Below, piece by piece: positions 27,222 to 35,585 of a stretch of 64,000 nucleotides of DNA (position 1 is the first letter of the stretch; each line of letters opens with the position of its first letter). The stretch comes from Levilactobacillus cerevisiae (GTDB taxonomy: Bacteria; Bacillota; Bacilli; Lactobacillales; Lactobacillaceae). The stretch lies in assembly GCF_003946245.1 (NCBI RefSeq), contig NZ_RHNN01000014.1, positions 1 to 64,000 of the forward strand, in the 5' to 3' direction. The translations under genes and the position numbers were made by a program. The notes under the pieces are model-generated. The model saw nothing but the letters and a program-made list of their open reading frames with translations, had not been told where the DNA came from and searched no databases.

Positions 27222-27378
27222 GGGTGGAAAAAATGAGCTCAGCCGGGGGATTCTCTGAGTGTTTTTCTCAGAGAATGGCGACTTTGAAACGCGATTTTGG
27301 CGGTTCGAAGCGAGTCTCAAGACCGCTTCTTGGCTTGGGACGTCCTACCCCCAGCGTTCCAGCTCATTTTTTCCACCC
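27222..27378 (-). repeat. Family B element, complete copy with 18-bp terminal inverted repeats
   Basis: GGGTGGAAAAAATGAGCT (27222-27239) is perfectly complementary to 27361-27378. Inside is the hairpin ATTCTCTGAG/CTCAGAGAAT. Read on the minus strand it contains GGAACGCTGGGGGTAGGACG and AAGCGGTCT as in the other copies. It is non-coding and MITE-like. Confidence 0.8.
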
Positions 27379-27389
27379 GGTAAGGTGTA

Positions 27390-27475
27390 AGTAACATCGG
27401 TTCGGCCCCAGGCGTCCGCCCACAGCGCTCCAGTCCTATTTTGACCGCCCGGCAGGCGCTGTAGCAACGACCAGT
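27390..27475 (-). repeat. Partial family B repeat
   Basis: CAGGCGTCCGCCCACAGCGC followed by CCAGTCCTATTTTGACCG and GGCAGGCGCTG matches one end of the family B element, immediately next to the complete copy. Confidence 0.55.
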
Positions 27476-27483
27476 TTAGCCCA

Positions 27484-27517
27484 CTAAAAAAGCGCGAACC
27501 CTGGGGATTCGCGCTGA
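27484..27517 (-). terminator. Terminator of the Ser-rich membrane protein gene
   Basis: AGCGCGAA-CC pairs with GG-TTCGCGCT, with TTTTTT on the minus strand. Confidence 0.8.
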
Positions 27518-27520
27518 TGA

Positions 27521-28129
27521 CTAACGGACGAACTGCAAATTGTAATTCCCCTGGCCATCTGAAGTGATGGTGTAGGTCGAGTAACCGGCAGCCAACCACT
27601 GTTCCTTGGAAGCTTGGGCCCAATTTTGGGCGTCGGCGACCGAGGAGAAGGTGTGGGTGCTGGCAAACGTGGAATCGGCGTGACTGCTAGACGAGGCAGA
27701 ACTGCTAGAACTCGTGGCGCTCTGCTTGGTCTGAGCTTTGTCGAGAAGTTTTTGTTCCCGACTCTGCACGGCGTCGTTGGTTTCGTCGTTAATGATGTTT
27801 TGTAATTTTTGCTTTTGCGTGACGGTTAACCCGTTGTCATTGTACTGGCTATACGTTGATTTGAAGCTCTCGAAAGCGGCCTGTTCGGAAGCCGATGAAG
27901 ACTTGGCGATGACGGATGCACTGGTGCTCGATGAAGCGCTGGTGTTGGATCCAGAGCTATTGTGATGGTTAATGGCTAAGACCAGTAAAATGGCAACTGC
28001 CAGCGTGAGTAAGGTCATGATCCATGGCCACCAACGCCGCGGCTTACGGGGCCGCTGGCGGGTGGGACGATCTGACCCCTGGTTAAAGTTATACCGTTGT
28101 ACGCGTGATTTTGGTTCTTGGTTGTTCAA
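27521..28129 (-). CDS. Ser-rich single-pass membrane protein, unknown function
   Basis: A 202-residue protein. The start is taken as TTG 28129, because TGGAGGT lies 7 nt upstream; in-frame ATG 28144 contains that site and is therefore unlikely. A basic N-terminal tail (residues 1-35, PTRQRPRKPRRWW) precedes a transmembrane helix (WIMTLLTLAVAILLVLAI). Ser/Ala-rich linkers then flank a helical part (TVTQKQKLQNIINDETNDAV). The C-terminal 50 residues (TFSSVADAQNWAQASKEQWLAAGY...YNLQFVR) look like a small extracytoplasmic domain. Proteins of this layout are common in lactobacilli, but I cannot name a function. Confidence 0.65.
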   Translation of the reverse strand: MNNQEPKSRVQRYNFNQGSDRPTRQRPRKPRRWWPWIMTLLTLAVAILLVLAINHHNSSGSNTSASSSTSASVIAKSSSASEQAAFESFKSTYSQYNDNGLTVTQKQKLQNIINDETNDAVQSREQKLLDKAQTKQSATSSSSSASSSSHADSTFASTHTFSSVADAQNWAQASKEQWLAAGYSTYTITSDGQGNYNLQFVR

Positions 28130-28335
28130 CTGAAAAACCTCCATGTCCAGAACGGTGTGAAAAAACAAGCTTGCCGCCGAGACGACAAACTACCACACCC
28201 TCCATAATACCTCAAAACGCCAGCAGAAGAAAATTTTACCCCTGATTTTTCAGATTTTCCGGTCAATCTAATCCCGAAATCGCTGAACCTATTGTATGAT
28301 AGACGTGAAACTAAGATTGAAAGGTGGTTTTACTT

Positions 28336-29199
28336 TTGCATAATGATATTCCCGAATTACCATTGAACAATGGCAACCGGATTCCGCAACTGGGCCTGGG
28401 TGTGTTCCAAGTGGACAACGCAGCAGACACGAAGAATTCAATCAAATGGGCGCTGGCCGCTGGTTACCGCCACATTGACACGGCCGCATACTACGGCAAC
28501 GAGCAGTGGGTTGGCGAGGCCATTCGTGAGAGTGACGTCAAACGTGAGGATGTCTTTGTGACCTCTAAGCTGTGGAACAGTGTCCGGGGCTACGATGAGA
28601 CCAAGGCAGCCTTTCAAGAAACGTTAGACAAACTGGGTTTTGACTACCTGGATATGTTCCTGATTCACTGGCCAGCTCCCGGCTATTTAGACAGCTGGCG
28701 CGCCATGGAAGACCTGTATAAGGCCGGTAAAATTAAGAACATTGGTGTCTCCAATTTCAATCAAAAACAGATGGCAGATATTCTGGCAAACGGCACGGTA
28801 AAGCCAGTCGTCGACCAAATTGAAACGCACCCCTACCTCCAGCAGGATGAAATGCACGCCTACCTTGAGAGCGAGGGCATTCTCCACGAAGCTTGGAGTC
28901 CATTAGGCGGCGGTGCCAATAACGCCTTGACCGATCCGGTCATCAACGAATTGGCAGCGGCCCACGACGTCAGTGCGGCCCAAATCATTTTACGGTGGCA
29001 CGTCCAACGTGAAGAAATTGTGATTCCCAAGTCAATCCACGAAGAACGCGTCCAACAAAACCGCGATATCTTTGCGTTCGGTCTGGATGAAGACGAAATG
29101 AAGGCCATCGCAGACCTGGATGCAGGCAAGCGTGTGGGCCCGAACCCTGACGATGAGGCTTGGTTGAAGAAGTCACAGACTTATTCTGGGAGAAAATAG
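28336..29199 (+). CDS. Aldo/keto reductase (2,5-diketo-D-gluconate reductase-like)
   Basis: A 287-residue AKR5-type oxidoreductase. Start TTG 28336 is chosen because GAAAGGTGG lies just upstream; GTG 28324 overlaps that site. The catalytic tetrad is visible: Asp and Tyr in HIDTAAYYGNE, Lys in VTSKLWN and His in LIHWPAP. The NADPH-binding C-terminal segment includes IPKSIHEERVQQN. It reduces aldehydes or ketones; substrate unknown. A family C hairpin follows the stop codon by 8 nt. Confidence 0.93.
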   Translation: MHNDIPELPLNNGNRIPQLGLGVFQVDNAADTKNSIKWALAAGYRHIDTAAYYGNEQWVGEAIRESDVKREDVFVTSKLWNSVRGYDETKAAFQETLDKLGFDYLDMFLIHWPAPGYLDSWRAMEDLYKAGKIKNIGVSNFNQKQMADILANGTVKPVVDQIETHPYLQQDEMHAYLESEGILHEAWSPLGGGANNALTDPVINELAAAHDVSAAQIILRWHVQREEIVIPKSIHEERVQQNRDIFAFGLDEDEMKAIADLDAGKRVGPNPDDEAWLKKSQTYSGRK

Positions 29200-29206
29200 A
29201 GTAAGA

Positions 29207-29395
29207 GTGCGGAAAGAGCCGCTTAGACTCCTCCGCTTAACGGAAATAAGGCTTCTGGTCGACAACGTCGGCCAGGAGTCTTATTTTGGTTAAGCGGAGG
29301 AGTCTGGTTCTTTCCGCACGTTTCGGAGGCCGCCAGGACCAGGATAGAATGGCGAGAGCCGGTCCAATGTCCTAAGCAGAATCCCATCCATATCC
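29207..29395 (+). repeat. Family C nested-hairpin element
   Basis: Three nested stems: GTGCGGAAAGA (29207-29217) with its complement at 29309-29319, GACTCCTCCGCTTAAC (29226-29241) with a perfect 16-bp partner at 29289-29304, and an inner AATAAG/CTTATT hairpin ending in a T-run. CACGTTTCGGAGGCCGCCAG follows, as in the other copies. Confidence 0.85.
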
Positions 29396-29525
29396 CAGTA
29401 AAAATAAAAAAGCCAGAACACCCCAACCAAAGTAAGTAAGCTGAGCTATCCTAGCATCAATTCATCAAAACGGGTTTCGATTATCTATTCACGATATTCC
29501 GGCTCATCGCGTCAACCAGGAAAAC

Positions 29526-29915
29526 TCACTTATAAAGCGGAATGCCCTGCTCCTTAGCCAACGGTACCAGCTTATCAGACAGCACGTTCACCACGTTAAT
29601 TGGCACCTTGGCGAAGGGGCTAAAGAAGTCGGGGTGATCCGGGTCGGGCACGTCCTGGGTCTCCTTGCGATTCGGGACCATGGCCTCGAGGTCGGCCTTG
29701 TGCAGGTCCAGGGCCTTGGCGTAGTACACGATTTCGCGGTAGCTGACGTTTTTAAAATAAAAGTAATAACAGAGTGCTGCGACGACGAAGTACCAGAAGA
29801 TGGTCCATTCTAGACCAATTTGACTCGGGTTTAAAAAGCCAATCACGATGGCGGCGATGACAAAGATGACATAAATCAGGGCAGAAATGCTGGCCCAACG
29901 CTGTTTGTGCGTCAA
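29526..29915 (-). CDS. Two-helix membrane protein, unknown function
   Basis: A 129-residue protein with two transmembrane segments (about 9-27 and 35-54) and a soluble C-terminal half containing YREIVYYAKALDLHKADLEAMV and PDPDHPDFFSPFAKVP. Start TTG 29915 follows an AGGTAA site; an ATG is not available nearby. Function is not recognised. Confidence 0.6.
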   Translation of the reverse strand: MTHKQRWASISALIYVIFVIAAIVIGFLNPSQIGLEWTIFWYFVVAALCYYFYFKNVSYREIVYYAKALDLHKADLEAMVPNRKETQDVPDPDHPDFFSPFAKVPINVVNVLSDKLVPLAKEQGIPLYK

Positions 29916-30085
29916 ATTAAGTTACCTCGGTTTCCTCTAGAGTGTTGAGTCTAGTTTACGGGGTTTCGGGGTCGGAATTCAAGCGATTTCGCTAAATTCT
30001 GGCAGGAAACTTCGACTTTTGCGGCCAGTCGTGTATAATAACACGGTAATGTTGCCAATCGCTTAAGAAATGAGAGGTAGACGAA

Positions 30086-30622
30086 GTGAGTTTAAGTTTT
30101 GAAACGATCCAACCAGCAGATTTCAAACAGGTAGACCAATTAGTTTCAGCAGCGTTTGAACCCGTGGAGGAAAGTGACGGTAGCGAGGTGGATTTAATCC
30201 ACCAGTTGCGGTCGACCTACGATTATCAAGGGAGCTTGGAAGTTGTGGCTAAGCCGGTGATGGAAAAGGTGATTGCACACGGACTGTTGAGCCCCGTAAC
30301 CATTCGTGGCAACCGGCACACGACGACCGTGGTTGCCCTGGCACCACTGGCGGTTGCGCCGGAATGGCAAGGCCAAGGCGTGGGAAGTCAACTGCTTAGT
30401 GAGTTAGAGACGCGCGCCCGGTTGGCTGGTTTTCCCGCCATCAGCGTCGTCGGCGACATGAACTATTACGGCGACCGGGGCTACGTGATGGCGGAGGACT
30501 TTGCCATTCACAACACGCTGCCAGTACCGATGGGCAGTCACCTGATCAAACCGTTAACGGCCGGTTCGTTGGCCCACGTGGGTGGGATGCTGGAATATCC
30601 AGCGGTGTTTCGCAACGATTAA
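30086..30622 (+). CDS. GNAT family N-acetyltransferase
   Basis: A 178-residue acetyltransferase with a single GNAT fold. The acetyl-CoA motif PEWQGQGVGSQLL is near residues 92-104, followed by AISVVGDMNYYGDRGYVMAEDF, a pattern typical of YhbS-like members. Start GTG 30086 follows GAGAGGTAG. Substrate unknown. Confidence 0.85.
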   Translation: MSLSFETIQPADFKQVDQLVSAAFEPVEESDGSEVDLIHQLRSTYDYQGSLEVVAKPVMEKVIAHGLLSPVTIRGNRHTTTVVALAPLAVAPEWQGQGVGSQLLSELETRARLAGFPAISVVGDMNYYGDRGYVMAEDFAIHNTLPVPMGSHLIKPLTAGSLAHVGGMLEYPAVFRND

Positions 30623-30799
30623 TATTCGCTGAGAGTGACGTGGCGACGACAGACTGAAATTAATTTCAAAAGTTTTTAATTCACCACAAAGTCACTAGTC
30701 ACGGTCAATTCAGCGGCTAGCATCTAAGATTAAAATTAAATTAGAGGTTGACGGGTATTGGTCATCGTGATAGTATCAAAGTCAATCAAATACAGAACG

Positions 30800-31044
30800 C
30801 TAATTTCCATTACCAAGTAGCGTGTCATCTGAGTGTCAGAAAGTCGGTGGTTGCTGCGAACCGATCAGGGTGATTACGACGAAATACAGTGGAATGTCCT
30901 GGTACGCCAGGCGGAGAATGACTAGAACCGTTACCTTCTAGAGAGTGGAGTTACTGGGTCTAGAACCAGTGGCTCAAGTTGGGTGGTACCACGGTTTAGT
31001 CTTAATCGTCCCTGTTGCATAGTTGCAGCGGGGACGATTTTTTT
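30800..31044 (+). ncRNA. Tyrosine-specific T-box riboswitch
   Basis: A complete T-box leader. Stem I starts near 30803 (TTTCCATT pairs with AGTGGAA), with the loop-E AAGTAG at 30815-30820. The specifier loop GAAATACA carries codon TAC (Tyr) at 30885-30887. The antiterminator T-box AAGTTGGGTGGTACCACGG is at about 30976-30994, and the competing terminator is ATCGTCCC...GGGGACGATTTTTTT at 31005-31044. Uncharged tRNA-Tyr would favour readthrough into the transporter gene. The T-box core is unambiguous; the specifier assignment rests on alignment with known stem I layouts. Confidence 0.92.
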
Positions 31045-31081
31045 GTACATAAACTAGGCATATCACGAGGGAGCGATTTTT

Positions 31082-32527
31082 ATGAAAGAACCAGCAAACA
31101 ACAAGGCACAAAAGCCAATTCGGTTTGGTGAAGCAATGGTGATTCTGTTAGGCATGTTAGTCATTATGGGGACCGGGGTTATCAAATTTGGGCTGTCACC
31201 AATGACGCCCGTCTTACTGGTCATCGCGTTGGTGATTCTCTGGGCCAAGGTCCGTGGGGCCGATTGGGACACGATTCACGGCGGCATCATTGACGGGATT
31301 AAGACCGGGATCATCCCCATCTTCATCTTCCTGTTGATTGGGGCGCTGATCAGTGTCTGGATCGCAGCTGGCATCATTCCATCTATGATGGTCTTCGGCT
31401 TCCATTTAATCTCAGCACAGTGGTTCGTGCCATCTGTCTTCCTGGTCTGTGCCATCGTTGGGACGTCCATCGGGAGTGCGTTCACCATCATCTCCACGAT
31501 TGGGATCGCCCTGTTCGGGATGGGGACCACGATGGGCTTCAACCCGGCATTAGTTGCTGGGGCCATCATCTCCGGCGCCATCTTCGGCGACAAGACGTCA
31601 CCGCTGTCTGACTCGACCAACCTGGCCTCGGCCATCGCGGAATCCGAATTGTTTGCCCACATCAAGAACCTCATGTGGTCAACGATTCCCGCCTTCGTCG
31701 TTTCGCTGATTTTATACTTCTTCTTGGGTACCGGTGCTTCTGATACCAACGCCCTGGGCAAAATCAACAGTACGGTGGCCACGTTAAACGCCAACTTCTC
31801 CATTACCTGGTGGGCAGCCTTACCAATCATCGTGATGTTCGTCTGTGCTTGGCGGAAGATTCCCGCAATTGAAACGTTGTTGTTAAATGTCGGTTTAGGA
31901 ATCGTGATGTTATTTATCGAAAAGCCAGCGACCTCCGTTAGCAGTGTGGCCACGATGATTGAATCCGGCTTCGTTTCCAAGACGGGCAATGCCAGTGTGG
32001 ATGCCTTGCTTAGCCGTGGTGGGATTAGCGCCATGATGTCTACGGTATCCCTGATTATCCTGACGCTGACCTTAGGTGGCCTGTTGATGAAGTTTAACGT
32101 GATCCAGACGGCCATGGTGCCATTGGCCAAGCGGCTGAAGGGCACGGGCTCACTGGTGACGGCGGCCATCCTGTCTGGGATTGGGGTAAACGTCTTCGTT
32201 GGGGAACAGTACCTCTCTGTAATCTTACCAGGGAAAGCGTTCAAGCAAACCTTTAACGACCGTGGCTTAGACAATTTGGCCTTGAGCCGGGTCTTAGAAG
32301 ATGGTGGGACCGTTATCAACTACTTGGTACCATGGGGTGTCGCTGCAGTCTTTGCGGCCAACACGCTGGGCGTCTCCACGTTGGCATACCTGCCATTCTG
32401 TTTCTTCAGTCTCTTCTCACCCGTCTTCTCCATCCTCAGTGGGTTCACTGGCGTGGGGTTGAAGCGGCTGCCATCCTCTGATGATGATAGTGCAACGGCT
32501 GCTAGCATGGCGGCTGATGGGCGTTAA
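31082..32527 (+). CDS. NhaC-family transporter, likely tyrosine permease (YheL/TyrT type)
   Basis: A 481-residue, about 12-helix transporter of the NhaC Na+/H+ antiporter family. Characteristic segments are IPIFIFLLIGALISVWIAAG, ISGAIFGDKTSPLSDSTNLA and NVFVGEQYLSVILPGKAF. Start ATG follows GAGGGAGCG. The Tyr-specific T-box upstream argues that it moves tyrosine rather than serving pH homeostasis. Such T-box-controlled NhaC members in lactic acid bacteria have been proposed as tyrosine transporters. No tyrosine decarboxylase genes are beside it, so it is not part of a tyramine operon here. Confidence 0.88.
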   Translation: MKEPANNKAQKPIRFGEAMVILLGMLVIMGTGVIKFGLSPMTPVLLVIALVILWAKVRGADWDTIHGGIIDGIKTGIIPIFIFLLIGALISVWIAAGIIPSMMVFGFHLISAQWFVPSVFLVCAIVGTSIGSAFTIISTIGIALFGMGTTMGFNPALVAGAIISGAIFGDKTSPLSDSTNLASAIAESELFAHIKNLMWSTIPAFVVSLILYFFLGTGASDTNALGKINSTVATLNANFSITWWAALPIIVMFVCAWRKIPAIETLLLNVGLGIVMLFIEKPATSVSSVATMIESGFVSKTGNASVDALLSRGGISAMMSTVSLIILTLTLGGLLMKFNVIQTAMVPLAKRLKGTGSLVTAAILSGIGVNVFVGEQYLSVILPGKAFKQTFNDRGLDNLALSRVLEDGGTVINYLVPWGVAAVFAANTLGVSTLAYLPFCFFSLFSPVFSILSGFTGVGLKRLPSSDDDSATAASMAADGR

Positions 32528-32574
32528 AAATTAGCGCGTGTTTTACCAGTATGAATAGAATAGTCTGATAGCTG

Positions 32575-32644
32575 CCAATTAGGATAAATGGCACTCGTGG
32601 GTGGCCGCTGTTGTTGCGGCCGAGGAAAATTTCATCCTGATTGG
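32575..32644. repeat. Nested inverted repeat downstream of the NhaC gene
   Basis: CCAATTAGGAT (32575-32585) pairs with ATCCTGATTGG (32634-32644), and GGCCGC (32603-32608) with GCGGCC (32616-32621). It makes a bulged hairpin with no T-run, distinct from the true terminator 27 nt later. A single copy was noticed. Confidence 0.55.
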
Positions 32645-32670
32645 GATGGGTAGACTGACTAAATAACTGT

Positions 32671-32716
32671 AGCAGGTGTCACTGGGAACGTTGCCAGTGA
32701 CACCTGCTACTTTTTT
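32671..32716 (+). terminator. Terminator after the NhaC transporter gene
   Basis: AGCAGGTGTCACTGG pairs with CCAGTGACACCTGCT, followed by ACTTTTTT. Confidence 0.9.
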
Positions 32717-32952
32717 GGTGGCGGTCTATTTGGGAGATGTGGGGATGGATAGGGGGGGAGGGTTAGTTGTTTGGGCCCACCTGGCTACGCAACACTAGAA
32801 AAGAAGCTCAATTAAAAAACCATTAGAAAAAAGCTAATAATTTTTTCATTTTTTTTACGACATGCTAATTTTGTTCTAAGGATAAGGGTGGTTTGGTCAT
32901 TCACTAAAGATACTAAACCTTATCTGCCTTTTCCCTAAAGGAGTAAAAAATC

Positions 32953-33690
32953 ATGAAAAAAATTCGCGCTTTGATGAAATTTGACTTGGAAGACCTATTA
33001 GATAATCGCCTGGCATTCGTCTACGCCGTGATTTTCCCATTGCTTTTTTTCGCAATGTCCAATTGGAAAAATATCATGGCCCAACAGACGTATGGCACTG
33101 GGAAATTGATTATTTTGTTAACACCATATTTGGCATACGTCGTCTTGTCAAATGCACTGAACAGTGTGGTCTTGATGGTCTTCAGTCGGCGAGAAATGGG
33201 CTTTTTGAAGATGTATTACTTTATCGTAGAACGACGTAGCTACCTGATGTTGGCGCCTGAGATTTTGTATTACTTTATCAGCCTGATCGAATGTCTTGGC
33301 TTTACCTTATTGGCAATGGTGGTTTTTCATAATCTATCGCTGCTGCTTTTGTTGGAAGTCTTACTCATTATTTCCATCATCTATTTTCCAACTTGCGGGA
33401 TTCTCAGTATCCTATACCTCTTACCAATCAGACAGGCTTCGATGACGGCCTTGTCCGGCGGCGTCCTGTTGCTATCAGTTTTGACCTATAGCTATACGGC
33501 AGCCTTTATGCCACTGCGGGCGTTAACGATGCTGAATCCCACGATCTTGACGAGTAATGTGATTGAAAATATTTTAGAGCCAACCTTGTTCGGCTGGGGA
33601 TTGGTCGTCGGTATTGGGGCGGTTGATTGCGTGATTGGCTACCTGTGCATGGCGCATATGCCGATTATGTCTAAGAGCCAACGGGTTTAG
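32953..33690 (+). CDS. ABC transporter permease
   Basis: A 245-residue, six-helix membrane protein of the ABC-2 type (bacteriocin or drug export style). It starts MKKIRALMKFDLEDLLDNRLAF, followed by hydrophobic segments. Start ATG follows TAAAGGAGT. It overlaps functionally with the ATPase gene 13 nt downstream. The pair probably exports an antimicrobial peptide, lipid or drug; the sequence does not say which. Confidence 0.8.
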   Translation: MKKIRALMKFDLEDLLDNRLAFVYAVIFPLLFFAMSNWKNIMAQQTYGTGKLIILLTPYLAYVVLSNALNSVVLMVFSRREMGFLKMYYFIVERRSYLMLAPEILYYFISLIECLGFTLLAMVVFHNLSLLLLLEVLLIISIIYFPTCGILSILYLLPIRQASMTALSGGVLLLSVLTYSYTAAFMPLRALTMLNPTILTSNVIENILEPTLFGWGLVVGIGAVDCVIGYLCMAHMPIMSKSQRV

Positions 33691-33703
33691 GGGGTGAATG
33701 TCA

Positions 33704-34399
33704 ATGCTTAAAGTTGATCATGTTAGCTTCACCTATGCGGCAAAGAAAGTGGTTTATAAAGATCTTAGTTTTTCAACGGTTGATGGTCGGCCGAATTGTA
33801 TTATTGGCAAAAATGGTGTCGGCAAGTCAACGATTTTTGACATGATTGCGGGATTGATCAAGCCCCAGAGTGGGACGATTGTGCCCATGCTGCCAGCTGC
33901 CGAGATCGTTTACCAAATGCAGAGTGTCCCGATGCTCATGTCAGTCACGGGTCAGAATATTCTGAGTATGTTCCGGGACCTGAATCCCGGAACGCAGCGT
34001 ACGGATGCCTTTTTAGCGACGATTTACCAGGAAAACATCATTCCGCTTCTGGATGAAAAATTCCGCGACATGTCGGGCGGTGAAAAGCGATTGCTGATTA
34101 TTTACGCGATGTGTACGCTGAAACGGTCATTGTATTTGTTTGACGAACCCACCAGTGGCTTGGATCCTGCTAGCGCCCGGAAAATTTTGAAATTGTTGCG
34201 GGACCTTTCCGTCCACAGCCAGGTGATCTTTACGGGGCATAACTTGTTTGAACTGCAAGATATTTCCTGTCATGTCATTTTCATTGCTAATCAGCAATGC
34301 ATTTTCCAAGGAAATTACGAAGAGCTGATGGCCCACTATTCGGAGGATGATCCCGTTCAAGCATTTATTGATGCCTTGAATCAAGGTCGCATTGATTAG
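33704..34399 (+). CDS. ABC transporter ATP-binding protein
   Basis: A 231-residue ATPase with Walker A IGKNGVGKST (about 36-45), the signature MSGGEKRLLI, Walker B LYLFDEPTSGLDP and the H-loop FTGHN. Start ATG 33704 is better spaced from GGGGTG than ATG 33698. Partner of the preceding permease; the Q-loop segment is YQMQSVPMLM. A terminator (AGACAG/CTGTCT) follows. Confidence 0.92.
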   Translation: MLKVDHVSFTYAAKKVVYKDLSFSTVDGRPNCIIGKNGVGKSTIFDMIAGLIKPQSGTIVPMLPAAEIVYQMQSVPMLMSVTGQNILSMFRDLNPGTQRTDAFLATIYQENIIPLLDEKFRDMSGGEKRLLIIYAMCTLKRSLYLFDEPTSGLDPASARKILKLLRDLSVHSQVIFTGHNLFELQDISCHVIFIANQQCIFQGNYEELMAHYSEDDPVQAFIDALNQGRID

Positions 34400-34439
34400 G
34401 TTGATTTTGGCTAGTATTTGACGTTCGATCACAACAAAA

Positions 34440-34495
34440 GGCAGACAGCATCGTCGGAATTTTCCTCGCGATACTGCCTGTCTTTTTGCCATCTA
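34440..34495 (+). terminator. Terminator after the ABC transporter operon
   Basis: AGACAGCATCG pairs with CGATACTG-CCTGTCT in a bulged stem, followed by TTTT. Confidence 0.6.
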
Positions 34496-34525
34496 ATTTG
34501 GCACCCACGCCCAATAGCAGAATCC

Positions 34526-35191
34526 CTAAACCTCCGCCGGCACCGCCACGGGTATCGTGTACAGGTAGGTTGCCACCAAAGTATTGATGGTGACTTCCCG
34601 TTGGGTGGGCAACTGCAGGTATAGCAAATGGAGCTCATCATCACGCGCGGTAATGGTGAGCGGAACATCTAGTGGCAGCTGCAAGTGATCCAGGTAGGCG
34701 ACTAAATTAGCCGTTTCCAGGTAGCCACTGAGCGTCACGGTCGCGTTTACGGGCACGTCGCTCAGTCGGGTGACCTGTTGATCATCCAGTAGCCGGTCGG
34801 GGGCTAGCGTGCCGCCAAAGGGACTGCGTTGGGGATGATCCAGGTAGTCTGCCAGCGCGGCCGCTGTGGTGGGCGTTAACGTGTCCGCCATTTGCCAGGC
34901 CTGTTCTGGAATCTGGTCACGGGGAATCCGGAGCTGTTGGTCTAAAAAGACCTCGCACAACCGGTAAGTTGTGAGCAACTGACAGGCGACTTGCTTACCC
35001 CGTTCAGTCAGCGTCACCCCCGTATAGCGCCGCCGATTCACCAGACCCTGCGTCTGTTGCTGGCGTGTGGTCTCAGTGACCGTCGCCGGTGTGACGTTGG
35101 CAAAGTGGATAATTTGCTTATTGCTGACGCGTGGCCGGGCAAAGCTACACTCCGCAATGATTTTTAAATAAGTATTTTGATGATTCGACAT
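34526..35191 (-). CDS. DtxR/MntR-family metal-dependent transcriptional regulator
   Basis: A 221-residue iron- or manganese-responsive repressor. ATG 35191 follows GGGGAG; an in-frame ATG 27 nt further upstream is not well placed. Residues 1-65 form the winged helix (KIIAECSFARPRVSNKQIIHFANV, TLTERGKQ-type wing), about 70-140 the metal-binding dimerisation domain, and the C-terminal 75 residues an SH3/FeoA-like domain (TVTLSGYLETANLVAYLD, ITARDDELHLLYL). It is therefore the long, DtxR/SirR-like form. It is divergent from mntH with about 390 nt between them, so regulation of manganese uptake is the natural inference. Confidence 0.85.
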   Translation of the reverse strand: MSNHQNTYLKIIAECSFARPRVSNKQIIHFANVTPATVTETTRQQQTQGLVNRRRYTGVTLTERGKQVACQLLTTYRLCEVFLDQQLRIPRDQIPEQAWQMADTLTPTTAAALADYLDHPQRSPFGGTLAPDRLLDDQQVTRLSDVPVNATVTLSGYLETANLVAYLDHLQLPLDVPLTITARDDELHLLYLQLPTQREVTINTLVATYLYTIPVAVPAEV

Positions 35192-35585
35192 CCAATCAAC
35201 TCCCCGAGAAAAGTGCAAAATAGTTAAGTGCCCCTAAAAAATTTATTTTACAAGTTAAATTTTAACGGTATCTGCGACAACTTGCAAACTTTTCTAATGA
35301 TTTACGTTTTTACTGATGAAATCATAAGAACAGAATTAATTGATATGCCCGATTCAAGGCGTTTTAAGGTGAAAAGTTTCGAGTACCAAAAAAACTTTTC
35401 TATCATTTTCACTTAATCGGTTCACCAAATTTAGTGGTGAAGTTACGGGAATGAAACCGCTTTAGTTGCACAAAATAATTTTAATTAATTCACATTTTAA
35501 AGTTAAGTCTCCCTAAAATTGTGTTTGATTTAAGCAAACATTAGGGTACAATGGGCCTTGTAGGAAACAGAAGGGGGTCTTGATT
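35192..35585. promoter_or_regulatory. mntR-type regulator/mntH divergent control region
   Basis: An AT-rich intergenic region. It contains the perfect palindrome TTCACCA-aatttag-TGGTGAA (about 35420-35440), and TGTTTG-atttaag-CAAACA nested inside CCCTAA...TTAGGG (about 35511-35548), 40-75 nt before mntH. Both are candidate metalloregulator operators. The short open frame at 35228-35416 has no ribosome binding site and no protein-like composition. Confidence 0.5.

Noticed and set aside
27230-27330. tRNA-like segment (GGTTCGAAGC)
   Set aside because: The T-arm-like words are not embedded in a cloverleaf; they belong to the family B element.
35228-35416. 62-codon open frame between the DtxR-type gene and mntH
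   Set aside because: It has a GTG start without a ribosome site, AT-rich random-looking composition and occupies the expected regulatory region.
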